The notes: a model not told the origin generated them from the sequence alone. A stretch of DNA of 64,000 nt from Acidobacteriota bacterium (GCA_038040445.1 JBBPIG010000011.1:62001-126000); one strand, 5' to 3'. Shown: positions 34,421 through 44,088, numbered from the stretch's first letter. Program-made: numbers and translations.

Positions 34421-34687
34421 ATGGCTAACCACAAATCAGCGGAGAAGCGCGCGCGGCAGGCGGACAGACGGAATGAAGCTAATCGCCGCAATCGCAGCCG
34501 GCTCCGCACCGAGATAAAGAAACTTCGCGCCGCAATCGAGGCGGGCAACCAAGAAGAGGCGAAGTCCCTGCTAGGCGGGACCGTATCGCTGATCGACAAG
34601 TCGATTCAAAAGGGGATCATTCACCAGAACGCCGCCGCCAGATACAAATCGCGGCTTACCTCCAGCGTGAACGGGATGTCTGTGTAG
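34421..34687 (+). CDS. rpsT: 30S ribosomal protein S20
   Basis: The protein is 88 residues long with the S20 signature: start MANHKSAEKRARQADRRN, NRSRLRTEIKKLRAAIE, and C-terminal SLIDKSIQKGIIHQNAAAR with YKSRL. The length and basic helical composition are normal. A near-consensus promoter lies about 50 bases upstream. It converges with holA, a neighbour arrangement seen in many bacteria because both are housekeeping genes. Confidence 0.97.
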   Translation: MANHKSAEKRARQADRRNEANRRNRSRLRTEIKKLRAAIEAGNQEEAKSLLGGTVSLIDKSIQKGIIHQNAAARYKSRLTSSVNGMSV

Positions 34688-34780
34688 CCAAGCGCGCGCT
34701 GGCATACGCACCCGCGAATTTCCTGCCGAACTAGAACCTCATTTCGACCAAGCTGCAAACGGCTCACCCGAAAACACACT

Positions 34781-35824
34781 CTACGGCCTCGTGGTGGGGG
34801 GCAAAGTCAGTTCGGCGACCAGATATTGCATCTGGAGCCGAGGCGTCGCCTCGGAGTTCTTTATCGCATTGTCAACTTCGGCGATGCGGCGAAGCCCGTG
34901 GACCAGCTCGGCGCGCGGCGTGCCGCGCAATTTCTTGAAAAAAGCCGGGCTCCATTGCCCCGTGGCTTTTGTTACCTCCTGCGCCGACGCGCCCCGATCG
35001 ATGAGTTCCTTTCCTGTCAGCAGCCTTCGATAAAGACTGGCAAGCGAACCGAGTATGGGAAGCGCATCGCTATCGTCCAGCAAGCGCTCCATAAGCTTGA
35101 ACGCGCGCTTGCGGTCTCGCGCGTTGATTGCGTCCCAGAGCTCCCAGCTCGTGTGTTCGCGGGCACGCGGCACAAGTTCCTGAACCGCTGCGCTGGTGAT
35201 CGCGCCGCCGCCCGCGTAGGCGTAAAGCTTGTCGAGCTCGTTCACCAGCCGGTTTAGCCGGGTGCCTACAAGCCCAAGCAATAGTCGAAGCGCGCCCGGC
35301 TCGATAGTGCATCCGTTCCGCTTCAGGCGGTCTTCGGCCCACCGCGCAGCGCGAGCCTCGTCAAGCAAATCAAACGTTACAACCGCGCAGCTCTTCGTGA
35401 GCGCGGTCGTAAGCTTGCGACGTTTGTCCGGCGAAACGGCTTGAAACACTACTGTCGTTGTGGGCGCCGGATGCTTTAGATAGGTGAGGACCATCTCCTG
35501 CTCGTCCTCTTTGATCCTGTCGAAATCACGAACGACCACTATGCGGCGGGTGGACATCATCGGCATCTGGTTAGCGGTATCGAACGCCATTGCCGCGGTC
35601 GTCTTTGTGCCAGTGCCGTTGTCCGCGCCTATAGAGTATGCCGACAGGTTGAACACCCGGAGCGTTTCGTCAACGGTGTCGTGCAGCAGTCGAAGCGCGC
35701 GCTCCTGAAGGTACTGTTCTTCGCCGACAAACAGGTACAGGGGTTCGATTCGCCCATCTTCAACTTCACGGCGAAGATCTTCGTACGTACGTCCGCTGGT
35801 TTTCTTCCTGGGGCGCCCGCTCAC
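34781..35824 (-). CDS. holA: DNA polymerase III subunit delta
   Basis: The protein of about 347 residues contains the HolA pattern: PLYLFVGEEQYLQERALRLL, FDTANQMPMMSTRRIVVVRD, HPAPTTTVVFQAV, NELDKLYAYAGG and SLASLYRRLL. It opens the sliding clamp as part of the clamp loader. The start is a GTG at 35824 whose last two bases lie in the lptE stop codon (GTGA); GAAGGA precedes it. The longer upstream frame is antiparallel noise inside lptE. The lptE-holA order and overlap indicate one operon. Confidence 0.93.
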   Translation of the reverse strand: MSGRPRKKTSGRTYEDLRREVEDGRIEPLYLFVGEEQYLQERALRLLHDTVDETLRVFNLSAYSIGADNGTGTKTTAAMAFDTANQMPMMSTRRIVVVRDFDRIKEDEQEMVLTYLKHPAPTTTVVFQAVSPDKRRKLTTALTKSCAVVTFDLLDEARAARWAEDRLKRNGCTIEPGALRLLLGLVGTRLNRLVNELDKLYAYAGGGAITSAAVQELVPRAREHTSWELWDAINARDRKRAFKLMERLLDDSDALPILGSLASLYRRLLTGKELIDRGASAQEVTKATGQWSPAFFKKLRGTPRAELVHGLRRIAEVDNAIKNSEATPRLQMQYLVAELTLPPTTRP

Positions 35825-36339
35825 AGTCCTTCCATGATCGTGGAGACGATGGTCTGCGCGAAATCCTTTGCGATGCGGTCGACTGCGGGATTCTCTTCGT
35901 TGAAAAACGATTGTGGATCGTCTGAAAGCTGGTACTCGCCCTCGAAAGCCATGCGAGGGTTCTCGAAAATGATCTTGTGAGTCTTGAGGTCGCGTACTAC
36001 GATGCTGACGACGATTCGAACATCCCACACGCGAGTGCGGCCGCGATCGTCGAGGATCGAACCCACTGCTCGAAAACCGCGAATGTCACCGTTGAGTACG
36101 GCATCCGCATCCTCCTGGTCGTTGACCACGCGAAGGGCGCGGGCGCGCTTCAATATCTCGTCGATCACCGCGTGTGTGAATCGCTGCTCGACGCGATACT
36201 TGAGGCTCGAGTTCTGAAAGACCGGGACGGCAATCGTCTTGATGTTGACTGGCAGGCTCTTGCCCTTGCCGGCCTGCTTGTAGCCGCACACGTCGACAAT
36301 CATACCCAGCGCAAGAGCTAAAACGACCGGCTTGAACAT
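35821..36339 (-). CDS. lptE: LPS assembly lipoprotein LptE
   Basis: The 172-residue protein has a short signal peptide and a lipidation cysteine in VDVCGYKQAG, like the CGY start of mature LptE. The alpha/beta domain follows: IKTIAVPVFQNSSLKYRVE, LTHAVIDEIL-type helix, RALRVVNDQEDADAVLNG, and FDFAQTIVSTIM-type C-terminal helix (here RIAKDFAQTIVSTIMEGL). LptE plugs the LptD outer-membrane channel, so the organism should have LPS and a diderm envelope. The stop codon overlaps the holA start. Confidence 0.88.
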   Translation of the reverse strand: MFKPVVLALALGMIVDVCGYKQAGKGKSLPVNIKTIAVPVFQNSSLKYRVEQRFTHAVIDEILKRARALRVVNDQEDADAVLNGDIRGFRAVGSILDDRGRTRVWDVRIVVSIVVRDLKTHKIIFENPRMAFEGEYQLSDDPQSFFNEENPAVDRIAKDFAQTIVSTIMEGL

Positions 36340-36467
36340 TGCGCCTTGATACTAGCTTTTGTTAAGTGAGTTGGGCAAGCAGGGTGAGTTGAAGAAGCAT
36401 GGTGTCGGGCGCCGGCTTCGCGCCTTTGCGTAAGAACGTCTCGCAAAGGCGCGAAAGCCGCCTGGTA

Positions 36468-38393
36468 TCAGTGAAACGAATCAGAGTCAGGCGCCGGAGA
36501 CATGCTTTCGCTGTTGTCGCCGTTAAGCGCCGCCATCGCCATTGCGCTTGAAGTTGAGGCTGCAAGCATCGATGCAAGGTAGCTGTCTGACAGCAGCACG
36601 CCATCCGACAGCAGTACTCCATCCGAAAGCAGCACCCCGTCCGACAGCAACACTCCATCCGAAAGCAACACTCCATCCGAAAGCAGCACTCCATCCGAAA
36701 GCAGCACGCCGTCCGATAGTAACACCCCGTCGGAAAGCAACACGCCATCCGACAGCAGCACTCCGTCCGACAGCAGCACGCCGTCCGATAGCAACACTCC
36801 CTCGGCGTAGATGCCCTGATATTCGAGCATCAGCTTGGCTCCGGAAACGACGTTCCACCTCTGAATGATTTTGCCGCCCCATTCGAAGCTTGCGTCCGCT
36901 ATCGTGGTCGACTCATTCGGCGCCGCGCCCACAAGCATAGGCGCACCCGACTTCAGCTTCCACAGTTTCGACTTGATGAGCCCCGCCAAACGAACCGCGC
37001 CTTCCACGTTCAATTCACCCGCGCCCTGCTCGAGCATGTTGAATCCGGCAAGCGGCTGTGCGGTGTACTCGAGCGCAGCCTTGACCAGATTGGGAGTGAA
37101 GCTCGGGTTTCGATGTATAAGCAAAGCCGCCGTTCCGGCAACCGCGGGCGTCGCCATCGAGCTGCCGCTCATATACATCATCCCGTGGACGGCTATGCTG
37201 CTTACGTTAGCGCCCAGCGCTGGAGACTGGCTCAGAATTCGGTTGTCGGGAGACTCTGCCTCGATGATCTTGTTGCCTGGAGCTACCAGATCAGGCTTGA
37301 TCAGATTGTCGTGATGCTTGACCCCGGCGTCATCGGTGTAGTATCCGCGCGTCGGCCCGCGAGAACTGTAAGTTGCGACGCCGTCGTCGGCCCGCGCGTC
37401 CGTGCCGAATGTGTTGGCCGCGCCTACGGTGATCGCCGAAGGCTCAATACCCGGCGAGTGTATCGCGCCGTAGACTTTGTTCCCGCCAGCGTCCTTGCCC
37501 GAGTTTCCAGCCGCAACGCATACGACGATTCCGGCATTGAAGGCTCGCCTCACCGCCTTGCACAGGGGATCGTCGACGTAGGAATCGACAGCAACAGCGC
37601 CGAAGCTGAGATTCATAACGCGAATGTTGTAGGCGTCCTTGTTAGCTATGCACCAGTCTATCCCTTCAATCGCCCTCGAGACCGAACCTTGACCCTCGGA
37701 GTTCAGAACTCTGACGTTGATGATCTTCGCACCGGGAGCTATGCCGGTATATGCGCCGCCCGAGACGTGATCGTTGCCTGCCGCAACTGACGCGACGTGG
37801 GTGCCGTGACCGTATGGGTCATCCGTTCTTCCCTCACCGGTAAAGTCAACGCTGGCGACCACTCGACCGCCTTTGAAGGAGTGATGGGATGAATAAATGC
37901 CGGAGTCGAGAATCGCAATTCCAACCCCCGAGCCGGTGATCGCGCGCGGCGACCCGGAGTTTCTGGCTAAAGCAGCGCCAGTCGTGGTTTCGAGATGACC
38001 GGTCACTTGAATCGGTCGATCGAGCGAAATATAGTTAACCGCGCTGTCGGAAGCCAACTGGTCTATGACCGAGGCGGGCACGCGCGCCGCGAGTTGTTGA
38101 TCATTGTTCAAGCTCTTTGGAACAGTCCCGCCTAACTGGCTCACTCTCGCTGAGAGGGTTCTGAACGCCCGACTGGTTCCGTGGGCCTTGGTGTCGATGA
38201 TAACTGAAACCAGTTCATCCGACACTTGGTTGACGGCTTCCCGCACGTCGTCCGATATCCTGCGCGCCCGCCTCTCTTCTTGCGGGCTGGATTCGGCGTG
38301 GACTTTGGGCGTGAGGAGCTGCCCTAACGGAATGCCTGTCATCGTGGGGGACACGAGCAGAACTGCTATCAACCATCTCGTGGGGAATTTCAT
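36468..38393 (-). CDS. Secreted subtilisin-like (S8) peptidase with C-terminal hexapeptide repeats
   Basis: The 641-residue protein has a signal peptide (WLIAVLLVSPTMTGIPLG), an I9-like propeptide region (about 30-130), and an S8 catalytic domain with Asp163 in AILDSGI, His199 in HGTHVAS and Ser412 in SGSSMATP. After a short beta region, residues about 532-603 are twelve copies of GVLLSD, followed by a small-residue-rich tail (ASTSSAMAMAAL). The ATG at 38393 has GGAG 9 bases upstream and places the signal peptide correctly. The repeat may form a beta-solenoid stalk or adhesive region; that is inference. Confidence 0.92.
   Translation of the reverse strand: MKFPTRWLIAVLLVSPTMTGIPLGQLLTPKVHAESSPQEERRARRISDDVREAVNQVSDELVSVIIDTKAHGTSRAFRTLSARVSQLGGTVPKSLNNDQQLAARVPASVIDQLASDSAVNYISLDRPIQVTGHLETTTGAALARNSGSPRAITGSGVGIAILDSGIYSSHHSFKGGRVVASVDFTGEGRTDDPYGHGTHVASVAAGNDHVSGGAYTGIAPGAKIINVRVLNSEGQGSVSRAIEGIDWCIANKDAYNIRVMNLSFGAVAVDSYVDDPLCKAVRRAFNAGIVVCVAAGNSGKDAGGNKVYGAIHSPGIEPSAITVGAANTFGTDARADDGVATYSSRGPTRGYYTDDAGVKHHDNLIKPDLVAPGNKIIEAESPDNRILSQSPALGANVSSIAVHGMMYMSGSSMATPAVAGTAALLIHRNPSFTPNLVKAALEYTAQPLAGFNMLEQGAGELNVEGAVRLAGLIKSKLWKLKSGAPMLVGAAPNESTTIADASFEWGGKIIQRWNVVSGAKLMLEYQGIYAEGVLLSDGVLLSDGVLLSDGVLLSDGVLLSDGVLLSDGVLLSDGVLLSDGVLLSDGVLLSDGVLLSDGVLLSDSYLASMLAASTSSAMAMAALNGDNSESMSPAPDSDSFH
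36585..36800. repeat. 18-bp tandem repeat, 12 copies, inside the S8 peptidase gene
   Basis: Twelve 18-base units cover 216 bases and encode GVLLSD on the minus strand. Units differ mainly at third codon positions (for example GACAGC, GAAAGC, GATAGT), so the repeat has been kept at protein level while drifting at DNA level. This argues against recent slippage for most copies. Confidence 0.95.
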
Positions 38394-39044
38394 TCTGTGG
38401 TCTCCGATACCGCGTTCACTGCTGCTGATCCCAGAGGTATTTGCAATCAGCAAGATTGTCTTTATCAAGACCCGTGCCGGATGAATCGAAGGATCGCCGA
38501 AAGGATTGAACAGACGCTTTGACCGGCTTGGCTAACGCAAGTTGCAGCTAATAAAGGCCCAGCTTTCTCCCACAGAAGCAAACACTTAACCCAGCCTACT
38601 TACGAGGGCGGTAACTCTGCTTTTGACCGGCGACGCGACCGAGATCTTGAGCGCCGTAGAAGGCGTTGAAGATCGTCGCAGTCAGTCTTCGGTCAAACTG
38701 ACTAGATTCATTCGCGTAGTTTAAATGATTGCGGACTTGACCGAACGAGGGGAAAGAGCCGCTGAGTGCGCCGGCACCCCGGATGTGCCGATCGCTTGAG
38801 TCGTCACCGAACTCCATACGAGATCAGATGAGAACTACGTTGAGAGCATCAGATTGCACTCAAACCGGGGAGATGCTATCCTTGCCCCCCTTCTTTTGAA
38901 ATGTGGTTTTTGTCGCGATCTATGAGGCCTTTCTAAAGGACAAAAACGGGCTGCTCCATTTACATTGTCCTTTAGCGTTTTCGTTAAACAAAAGTGAAAT
39001 GAATTCACACCCAATGGCATTAGTGGGTGAAGGAGGAAAAACCG
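38394..39044. other. 650-base intergenic region with a 10-bp dyad near its right end
   Basis: No gene is convincingly supported. A minus-strand frame at 38596-38817 (73 codons) lacks a ribosome-binding site and any recognisable motif. CTAAAGGACA (38933-38942) and its inverse TGTCCTTTAG (38966-38975) form a dyad about 70 bases before the next gene and may be an operator or leader hairpin. A C-run occurs near 38885. Confidence 0.5.
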
Positions 39045-40076
39045 ATGTTTGGTTCAGCGATACTTGACGTTGCCACCGGCATGATCTTCATCTATTTGCT
39101 GTTGGCCTTGATAGTCACTTCGCTCAGCGAGTTGATTGCCGCCTGGTTGAAATGGCGGGCGACGAACCTTGCTGTGGGAGTCCGAAACATCCTCAATGGT
39201 GCGGGTGATCAGGATTTCGCGAAGAAGCTCTACGAGCATCCTCTGGTCAAGAGCCTCTACAAGGGTAAGAAGGGGCCTTCATATATCCCTTCTCGCACGT
39301 TTGTTCTTTCTTTGTTGGACATCATCTGCCCTGTTGATCCCTCAGGCCCCAGAGCCTTAGCCAAGGTTCAGGATGCGATCAATGGGCTGCCCAATGGTGA
39401 CCTCAAGAAAACGCTTGCAGTATTGTTGGACGAGGCTGGGCATGACCTCAAAAAGTTCGAGGAGGCTATCGAAATCTGGTTCAATAACGCGATGGAACGC
39501 GTTTCTGGTTGGTACAAGAGAAAGTCGCAAATAATAACCATCATCCTGGCCGCTCTGGTCACGATACTCGCCAATGCCGATAGCATCCTGATTGGCAAGA
39601 GCCTGTCAAGCGACCCCGCATTGCGCGCTTCAGTTGTCGCCGAAGCGCAGAAATTTGTTGAGGAAAATAAAGCTACGCTTCTGACTCCAAAAGAGCCTAC
39701 GGCAGATTCTGAGGAGGCTAAAGCTAAAAAGAAACTAGACGGGTACAAACAGCAGATACAAAACCTCGGCGTTCCTATCGGCTGGGCTCAGAGGGATCCT
39801 AACCACCCGGATGTCCAGGATCCCCGATATCCGCCACTGGTTAATCCATTTGACTGGGGAGGTTGGCTAAAGAAGCTTCTTGGTCTGCTGCTTACGGCAA
39901 TAGCCGTTTCCCTGGGCGCGCCGTTCTGGTTCGACATGCTCAATAAAGTTATCAATATCCGCTCGGCTGGCAAAGCGCCGGAAGAAGGACAGAAGTCTCC
40001 AAAGCAGACGCAGACGCCTCCTGAGCCCGGAGAAACACCCAGGCAGGCAAGCCAGAGGGAGGACAAGAGCAAGTAG
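39045..40076 (+). CDS. Membrane protein of unknown function
   Basis: The 343-residue protein has three hydrophobic segments: about 9-30 (ATGMIFIYLLLALIVTSLSE), about 168-188 (IITIILAALVTILANADSIL) and about 278-298 (LLGLLLTAIAVSLGAPFWF). The cytoplasmic or periplasmic part between the first two is helical, and the C-terminal tail is Pro/Gln/Lys-rich and likely disordered. AAGGAGG lies 7 bases before the ATG at 39045. I do not recognise the family. The layout (N-terminal anchor, buried helical pair, PAPFWFD-like segment APFWFDMLNK) is unlike common transporters. Confidence 0.8.
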   Translation: MFGSAILDVATGMIFIYLLLALIVTSLSELIAAWLKWRATNLAVGVRNILNGAGDQDFAKKLYEHPLVKSLYKGKKGPSYIPSRTFVLSLLDIICPVDPSGPRALAKVQDAINGLPNGDLKKTLAVLLDEAGHDLKKFEEAIEIWFNNAMERVSGWYKRKSQIITIILAALVTILANADSILIGKSLSSDPALRASVVAEAQKFVEENKATLLTPKEPTADSEEAKAKKKLDGYKQQIQNLGVPIGWAQRDPNHPDVQDPRYPPLVNPFDWGGWLKKLLGLLLTAIAVSLGAPFWFDMLNKVINIRSAGKAPEEGQKSPKQTQTPPEPGETPRQASQREDKSK

Positions 40077-40126
40077 AACTAGCGATGCTCACATCGCTCG
40101 AGTTTCGCGGTTCTGCGACCAATACG

Positions 40127-40175
40127 GCAAGCTCGCCAGGATCCGAGAATCTATTCTGATCTTGGCGAGCTTTGC
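40127..40175. terminator. Bidirectional terminator hairpin before leuS end
   Basis: GCAAGCTCGCCAGGATC (40127-40143) pairs with GATCTTGGCGAGCTTTGC (40158-40175) over about 17 bp with one bulge. It lies between the convergent membrane protein gene and leuS. Confidence 0.75.
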
Positions 40176-40209
40176 AGCCTTCATTCGAAGTAAACATCGT
40201 TCCAGTCGG

Positions 40210-42819
40210 TCACTTGACCACGACATTAACGAGTTTCCGCCGGATCACAATCACTTTCGCAACTTCGCTGCCGGCAGTGGCGGCTTTGATTTTTTCATCG
40301 GCGAGCGCCGCCGCGCGCAACTCGTCTTCGCTGGCGTCCGGGCTTGCGACGATGCGGCTGCGCAGCTTGCCGTTTACTTGCACGGCGACTTCGATCTCTT
40401 CTTCACGCGCAAGCTCGGCGCTGAACTCCGGCCATCTGGCGCGCGACAGGCTCTCAGAATGGCCGAAGCTCTCCCACAGTTCTTCGGATATGTGAGGAGC
40501 GAAAGGCGCCAGCATCGGCATCAAGGCCTCGAATGCTTCACGCGCGACTTGTGCATCCAGTTCGCCCGGCGCGCCGTTCTTTTCGACGGCTTGATCGAAA
40601 GCGTAGATCGCGTTGGTCAGCTCCATCAACGACGAGATGCACGTGTTCAAGTGCAGCCGCTCTTCAAAGTTCTCGGTTATCGAGCGGATGATCTGATGCG
40701 TGCGGCGACGCAGAGCCCGCTGATGCCCGTTAAGCTCGTCAAGCTCGATTTGGTTCGTCGATCCGCCGCTGGCTCCCGCAAAGCGGCTCTGCCACTTGTA
40801 AGCGATTCGCCAGACGCGTTGCAAGTACCTGGAAGCGCCTTCGAATCCGGTGTCAGACCATTCCTTGTCTTTCTCGGGAGGGCCGGCAAACAGCACGAAC
40901 ATGCGCAGCGGGTCCGCGCCGTGAATGTTGATCATCTCGATCGGGTCGACCGCGTTGTTCTTCGACTTTGACATCTTCTCGCTGCGCCCGGCCTCGATCG
41001 GCTTTCCGCAAATCCGGCAAGTTCTCTCCTCGGTCACCTGCTCGGGAAAGAGCCATTCATGCTCGGGGCACTTGAGAGTCTCCTTGCAGATCATCCCCTG
41101 AGTGAGCAGTCTCTTGATCGGCTCATCGAACTTCACCAGCCCCATATCGCGCATCACCTTGCACCAATAACGCGTGTAGATCAGGTGCATCACCGCGTGC
41201 TCGATCCCGCCGATATACTGATCGACCGGCATCCAGTAGTGGACCTTCGCCGGATCGAACGACATCTGGTCGTTGTGCGGATCGCAGTAACGAAAGTAAT
41301 ACCAATTCGAATCGACGAACGTGTCCATCGTATCGGTGTCGCGCTTCGCCGGGCCGCCACACTTCGGGCAGTTCACGTTTACAAAGTCGGGCACGTGATC
41401 AAGCGGCGACCCGCCTTCCACTTTCAGATTGACTCCCTTGGGCAAGACCACTGGAAGCTGCTCGTCCGGCGCCGCAACGATGCCGTCGCGTTCACAGTGA
41501 ATCATCGGCACCGGCGTGCCCCAGTATCGCTGGCGGGAAATTCCCCAGTCGCGCAGCTTGTAGGTGATCGACGCGCGTCCAAACACGTGAGCTTCGGCGT
41601 ACTCGATCATCAAGCGATTCGCTTCCGCTGAAGGCAACCCGCTCCACTCACCGGTGTTCACCGTATTAGTCCACGCCTCGTCGGCCGATTCCATTTCTTC
41701 CGCTGGAATCTCTCGGCCCTCGGCGTTCAGCTTGATCTGGCGAAACGGCAAGTTGTATTTGCGCGAGAACTCGAAATCGCGTTGATCGCCCGACGGCACG
41801 GACATAATCGCGCCCGTTCCGTACTCGATCAGCACGAAGGTCGCGATCCATATCGGTACGCGCTCCTGGTTGAACGGATTGATCGCGTAGCATCCGGTGA
41901 AGATGCCGTGCTTCTCGAGCTCGTCGATGCGGCCGCTGCGTTGCTCTTGCTTGAGTTTCTCGGCGAAGGCCAACACTTCGCCGCGCTGCGGCTTGCCTTC
42001 GAGGATCTTCAACAGCGACGGATGCGCGGGCGCCAGAATGATCGCGTTGGCGCCGAAGATCGTGTCGATGCGTGTCGTGAATACTGTTATCGACTCGTCT
42101 GCGGCATCAACCTCGAAACGAACCTCTGCGCCCAGGCTTTTGCCGATCCAGTTGCGTTGCATGGAGAGCACGCGCTCGGGCCAGCCGCCTTCCAGTTGAT
42201 TCAATCCTTCGAGCAGTTGATCCGCGTAGTCGGTGATTCGCGCGAACCACTGCAACAACTGCTTCTGAATGACCGGCGTGTCGCATCGCCAGCAGACTCC
42301 GCCCGACGCTTGCTCATTCGACAGCGAGATATTTTCCTTGGGGCACCAGTTGACCGGCGCGAGCTTGCGATAGAGCATCCCGCGCTCCCACATTCGAATG
42401 AAGAACCACTGGTTCCACTTGTAGTACTCGGGATCGCAAGTGGCAATCTCGCGCGACCAGTCATAGCTGAGGCCCATGCGCTGAAACTGCCACTTCATGT
42501 AAGCGATCGCGTCGCGAGTGAACTTCTCGGGATCGGTGCCGTCCTTGATTGCCGCGGTTTCAGCAGGCTGGCCGAACGCGTCCCATCCGAACGGGTGAAG
42601 CACGTTGAAGCCGCGCATCCGCTTGTACCAGGCTAGTGCGTCCCCGATCGCAAAGTTTGAGACGTGCCCGATGTGCGCGCGCCCGGAGGTGTAGGCGAGC
42701 ATTTCGAGGCAATAGAACTCTTCACGGCCGGGGTCTTCTTTGACCTCAAAGGTCTTCTCATCGGCCCAGCGCTTCTGCCACTTTTGTTCGATCTCTTGGG
42801 GGAAGTATTTTTCTTTCAT
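40210..42819 (-). CDS. leuS: Leucine--tRNA ligase
   Basis: The 869-residue class I synthetase has HIGH in SGRAHIGHVSNF, the WDAFGQPAE segment, a CP1 editing domain (SVPSGDQRDFEFSRKYNLP), two CxxC zinc-type motifs (VNCPKCGGPAKRDTDTMDTF and CRICGKP), KMSKS in EKMSKSKNN, and a C-terminal anticodon domain. It charges tRNA-Leu. The length is normal for bacterial LeuRS. The ATG at 42819 matches the family start (MKEKYFPQEIEQKWQKRW). It follows the DUF4926-TPR gene by 21 bases on the same strand. Confidence 0.97.
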   Translation of the reverse strand: MKEKYFPQEIEQKWQKRWADEKTFEVKEDPGREEFYCLEMLAYTSGRAHIGHVSNFAIGDALAWYKRMRGFNVLHPFGWDAFGQPAETAAIKDGTDPEKFTRDAIAYMKWQFQRMGLSYDWSREIATCDPEYYKWNQWFFIRMWERGMLYRKLAPVNWCPKENISLSNEQASGGVCWRCDTPVIQKQLLQWFARITDYADQLLEGLNQLEGGWPERVLSMQRNWIGKSLGAEVRFEVDAADESITVFTTRIDTIFGANAIILAPAHPSLLKILEGKPQRGEVLAFAEKLKQEQRSGRIDELEKHGIFTGCYAINPFNQERVPIWIATFVLIEYGTGAIMSVPSGDQRDFEFSRKYNLPFRQIKLNAEGREIPAEEMESADEAWTNTVNTGEWSGLPSAEANRLMIEYAEAHVFGRASITYKLRDWGISRQRYWGTPVPMIHCERDGIVAAPDEQLPVVLPKGVNLKVEGGSPLDHVPDFVNVNCPKCGGPAKRDTDTMDTFVDSNWYYFRYCDPHNDQMSFDPAKVHYWMPVDQYIGGIEHAVMHLIYTRYWCKVMRDMGLVKFDEPIKRLLTQGMICKETLKCPEHEWLFPEQVTEERTCRICGKPIEAGRSEKMSKSKNNAVDPIEMINIHGADPLRMFVLFAGPPEKDKEWSDTGFEGASRYLQRVWRIAYKWQSRFAGASGGSTNQIELDELNGHQRALRRRTHQIIRSITENFEERLHLNTCISSLMELTNAIYAFDQAVEKNGAPGELDAQVAREAFEALMPMLAPFAPHISEELWESFGHSESLSRARWPEFSAELAREEEIEVAVQVNGKLRSRIVASPDASEDELRAAALADEKIKAATAGSEVAKVIVIRRKLVNVVVK

Positions 42820-42840
42820 CCTGCCATAATCAGTCGTCGC

Positions 42841-44076
42841 CTATGCGGCTAATTCATATTGCCGGGTCTGCGCTGCGAGAGTGGGCTCGAACTTCGCTGG
42901 GATGACAGACAAGGTTAACGCGGCTGCCTGTTGGGCTTCTGCTAAACCAAGGTTAGCCTTCACAACTTCGTCGTCTGGCGCCAGCACTAATGCTCTCTCG
43001 AACGTTGCGACAGCCTCAGCAGTCCGCCCTACTCTAGCTAGCGCGACGCCATAATCGTTAAGTGACTCAGGCGCAATGAAACCAGCGTCTTCGGCCCGCT
43101 CAAACTCTTGGATTGCTTTCTCGAATCTGTTTGCTTCAACATCGGAGACGGCCAGCATCGCATGAGCCAATCCAACATTCCGTCTGGTTGCCTCGCCCGG
43201 TCGATACGCACAAGCCCGAAGCATATCTGCAACAGCCTGTTCCAACCTGCCCTGCTCGTACGCCTGAATTCCTAACGACGTGTGAACACACGCTAGGTTT
43301 GTTTGTATCAGTTCTTCAAACCCAGGATCCGGGTTTGGCTGAACAGCAATCGCTTCTAGAAAGATCTCTCCCGCAAACCTTAGGTTCTCCTGGCCTGCTT
43401 GTTCAACACCATACTTGAGGTATGCAATTGCGAGATTATATCGCGCGAGTTCGTAGGTACTATCGATTCTAAGCACGAATCGCATAGCCCAAATGTGACG
43501 CGGCCAATCGGCGGAATCGCTAAGAGTTCTAACGAGGTCGTTGTGCAGAACGCCTATGTAACCTGGGCTTAGCGCGACGGCTTCTCTGAACCTCGACTCC
43601 GCCTCCAGGTGGTTGCCTTGACCGAAAAGAGTTCTACCCGCTTCGAAGACTTCCTTGGCGACTTCCTCTTGCGTCCGGATTTGGTTCGGCCTTACCGAAT
43701 AGGCGAACCTCGACGACGTGCCGGACTCATCGACGAATTCCAGATCGTATGCTTCGTCCGGCTCGCTAAATGCCGTTGTGACAACTGCTCGCTCCCCCTT
43801 CTTGACGGCGTACTCCGGCAAATCCTCAGCGAGTTCTACGACCTCAAGCTCCTGGGCTTTCCTTGGAGTCACCCTCTTGATCTGGCTCGGCGTCACCCAG
43901 TAGGCGAGTCTCGATGACGTTCCCGATGGGTCCACGAACTCCAAGATATACCCTTCCTCAGGCTCATCAAAGACTTCGACTACAACCCCTTGCTCGCCAC
44001 GCGTCACACCGTACTCAGGCAGATCCTCGACCAACTCCACGTTATCCAGCAGATTCGCTGTTCTGGTTTTGAGCAT
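42841..44076 (-). CDS. Tandem DUF4926-like domains fused to TPR repeats
   Basis: This protein of about 411 residues starts with two copies of a small beta-barrel-like domain: VELVEDLPEYGVTRGEQGVV (about 14-70) and VELAEDLPEYAVKKGERAVV (about 80-135), each ending with a YWVTPSQI or YSVRPNQI strand. This is the DUF4926 pattern. The rest is TPR (LFGQGNHLEAESRFREAVA, LNDYGVALARVGRTAEAVA). DUF4926 proteins are usually single-domain and about 75 residues, so duplication plus TPR fusion is unusual. AAAGGAGG precedes the ATG at 44076. It follows a DUF6883 gene by 12 bases, and these two families are often neighbours, suggesting joint function. Confidence 0.8.
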   Translation of the reverse strand: MLKTRTANLLDNVELVEDLPEYGVTRGEQGVVVEVFDEPEEGYILEFVDPSGTSSRLAYWVTPSQIKRVTPRKAQELEVVELAEDLPEYAVKKGERAVVTTAFSEPDEAYDLEFVDESGTSSRFAYSVRPNQIRTQEEVAKEVFEAGRTLFGQGNHLEAESRFREAVALSPGYIGVLHNDLVRTLSDSADWPRHIWAMRFVLRIDSTYELARYNLAIAYLKYGVEQAGQENLRFAGEIFLEAIAVQPNPDPGFEELIQTNLACVHTSLGIQAYEQGRLEQAVADMLRACAYRPGEATRRNVGLAHAMLAVSDVEANRFEKAIQEFERAEDAGFIAPESLNDYGVALARVGRTAEAVATFERALVLAPDDEVVKANLGLAEAQQAAALTLSVIPAKFEPTLAAQTRQYELAA

Positions 44077-44088
44077 GGTCAACCTCCT

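Noticed and set aside
36362-36882. Cys-rich or Gly-rich frames over the 18-bp repeats
   Set aside because: They are other-frame readings of the repeat that encodes GVLLSD in the S8 peptidase.
38596-38817. Possible 73-residue gene on the minus strand
   Set aside because: It has no ribosome-binding site, no motif and ordinary chance length; kept only as a note in the intergenic entry.
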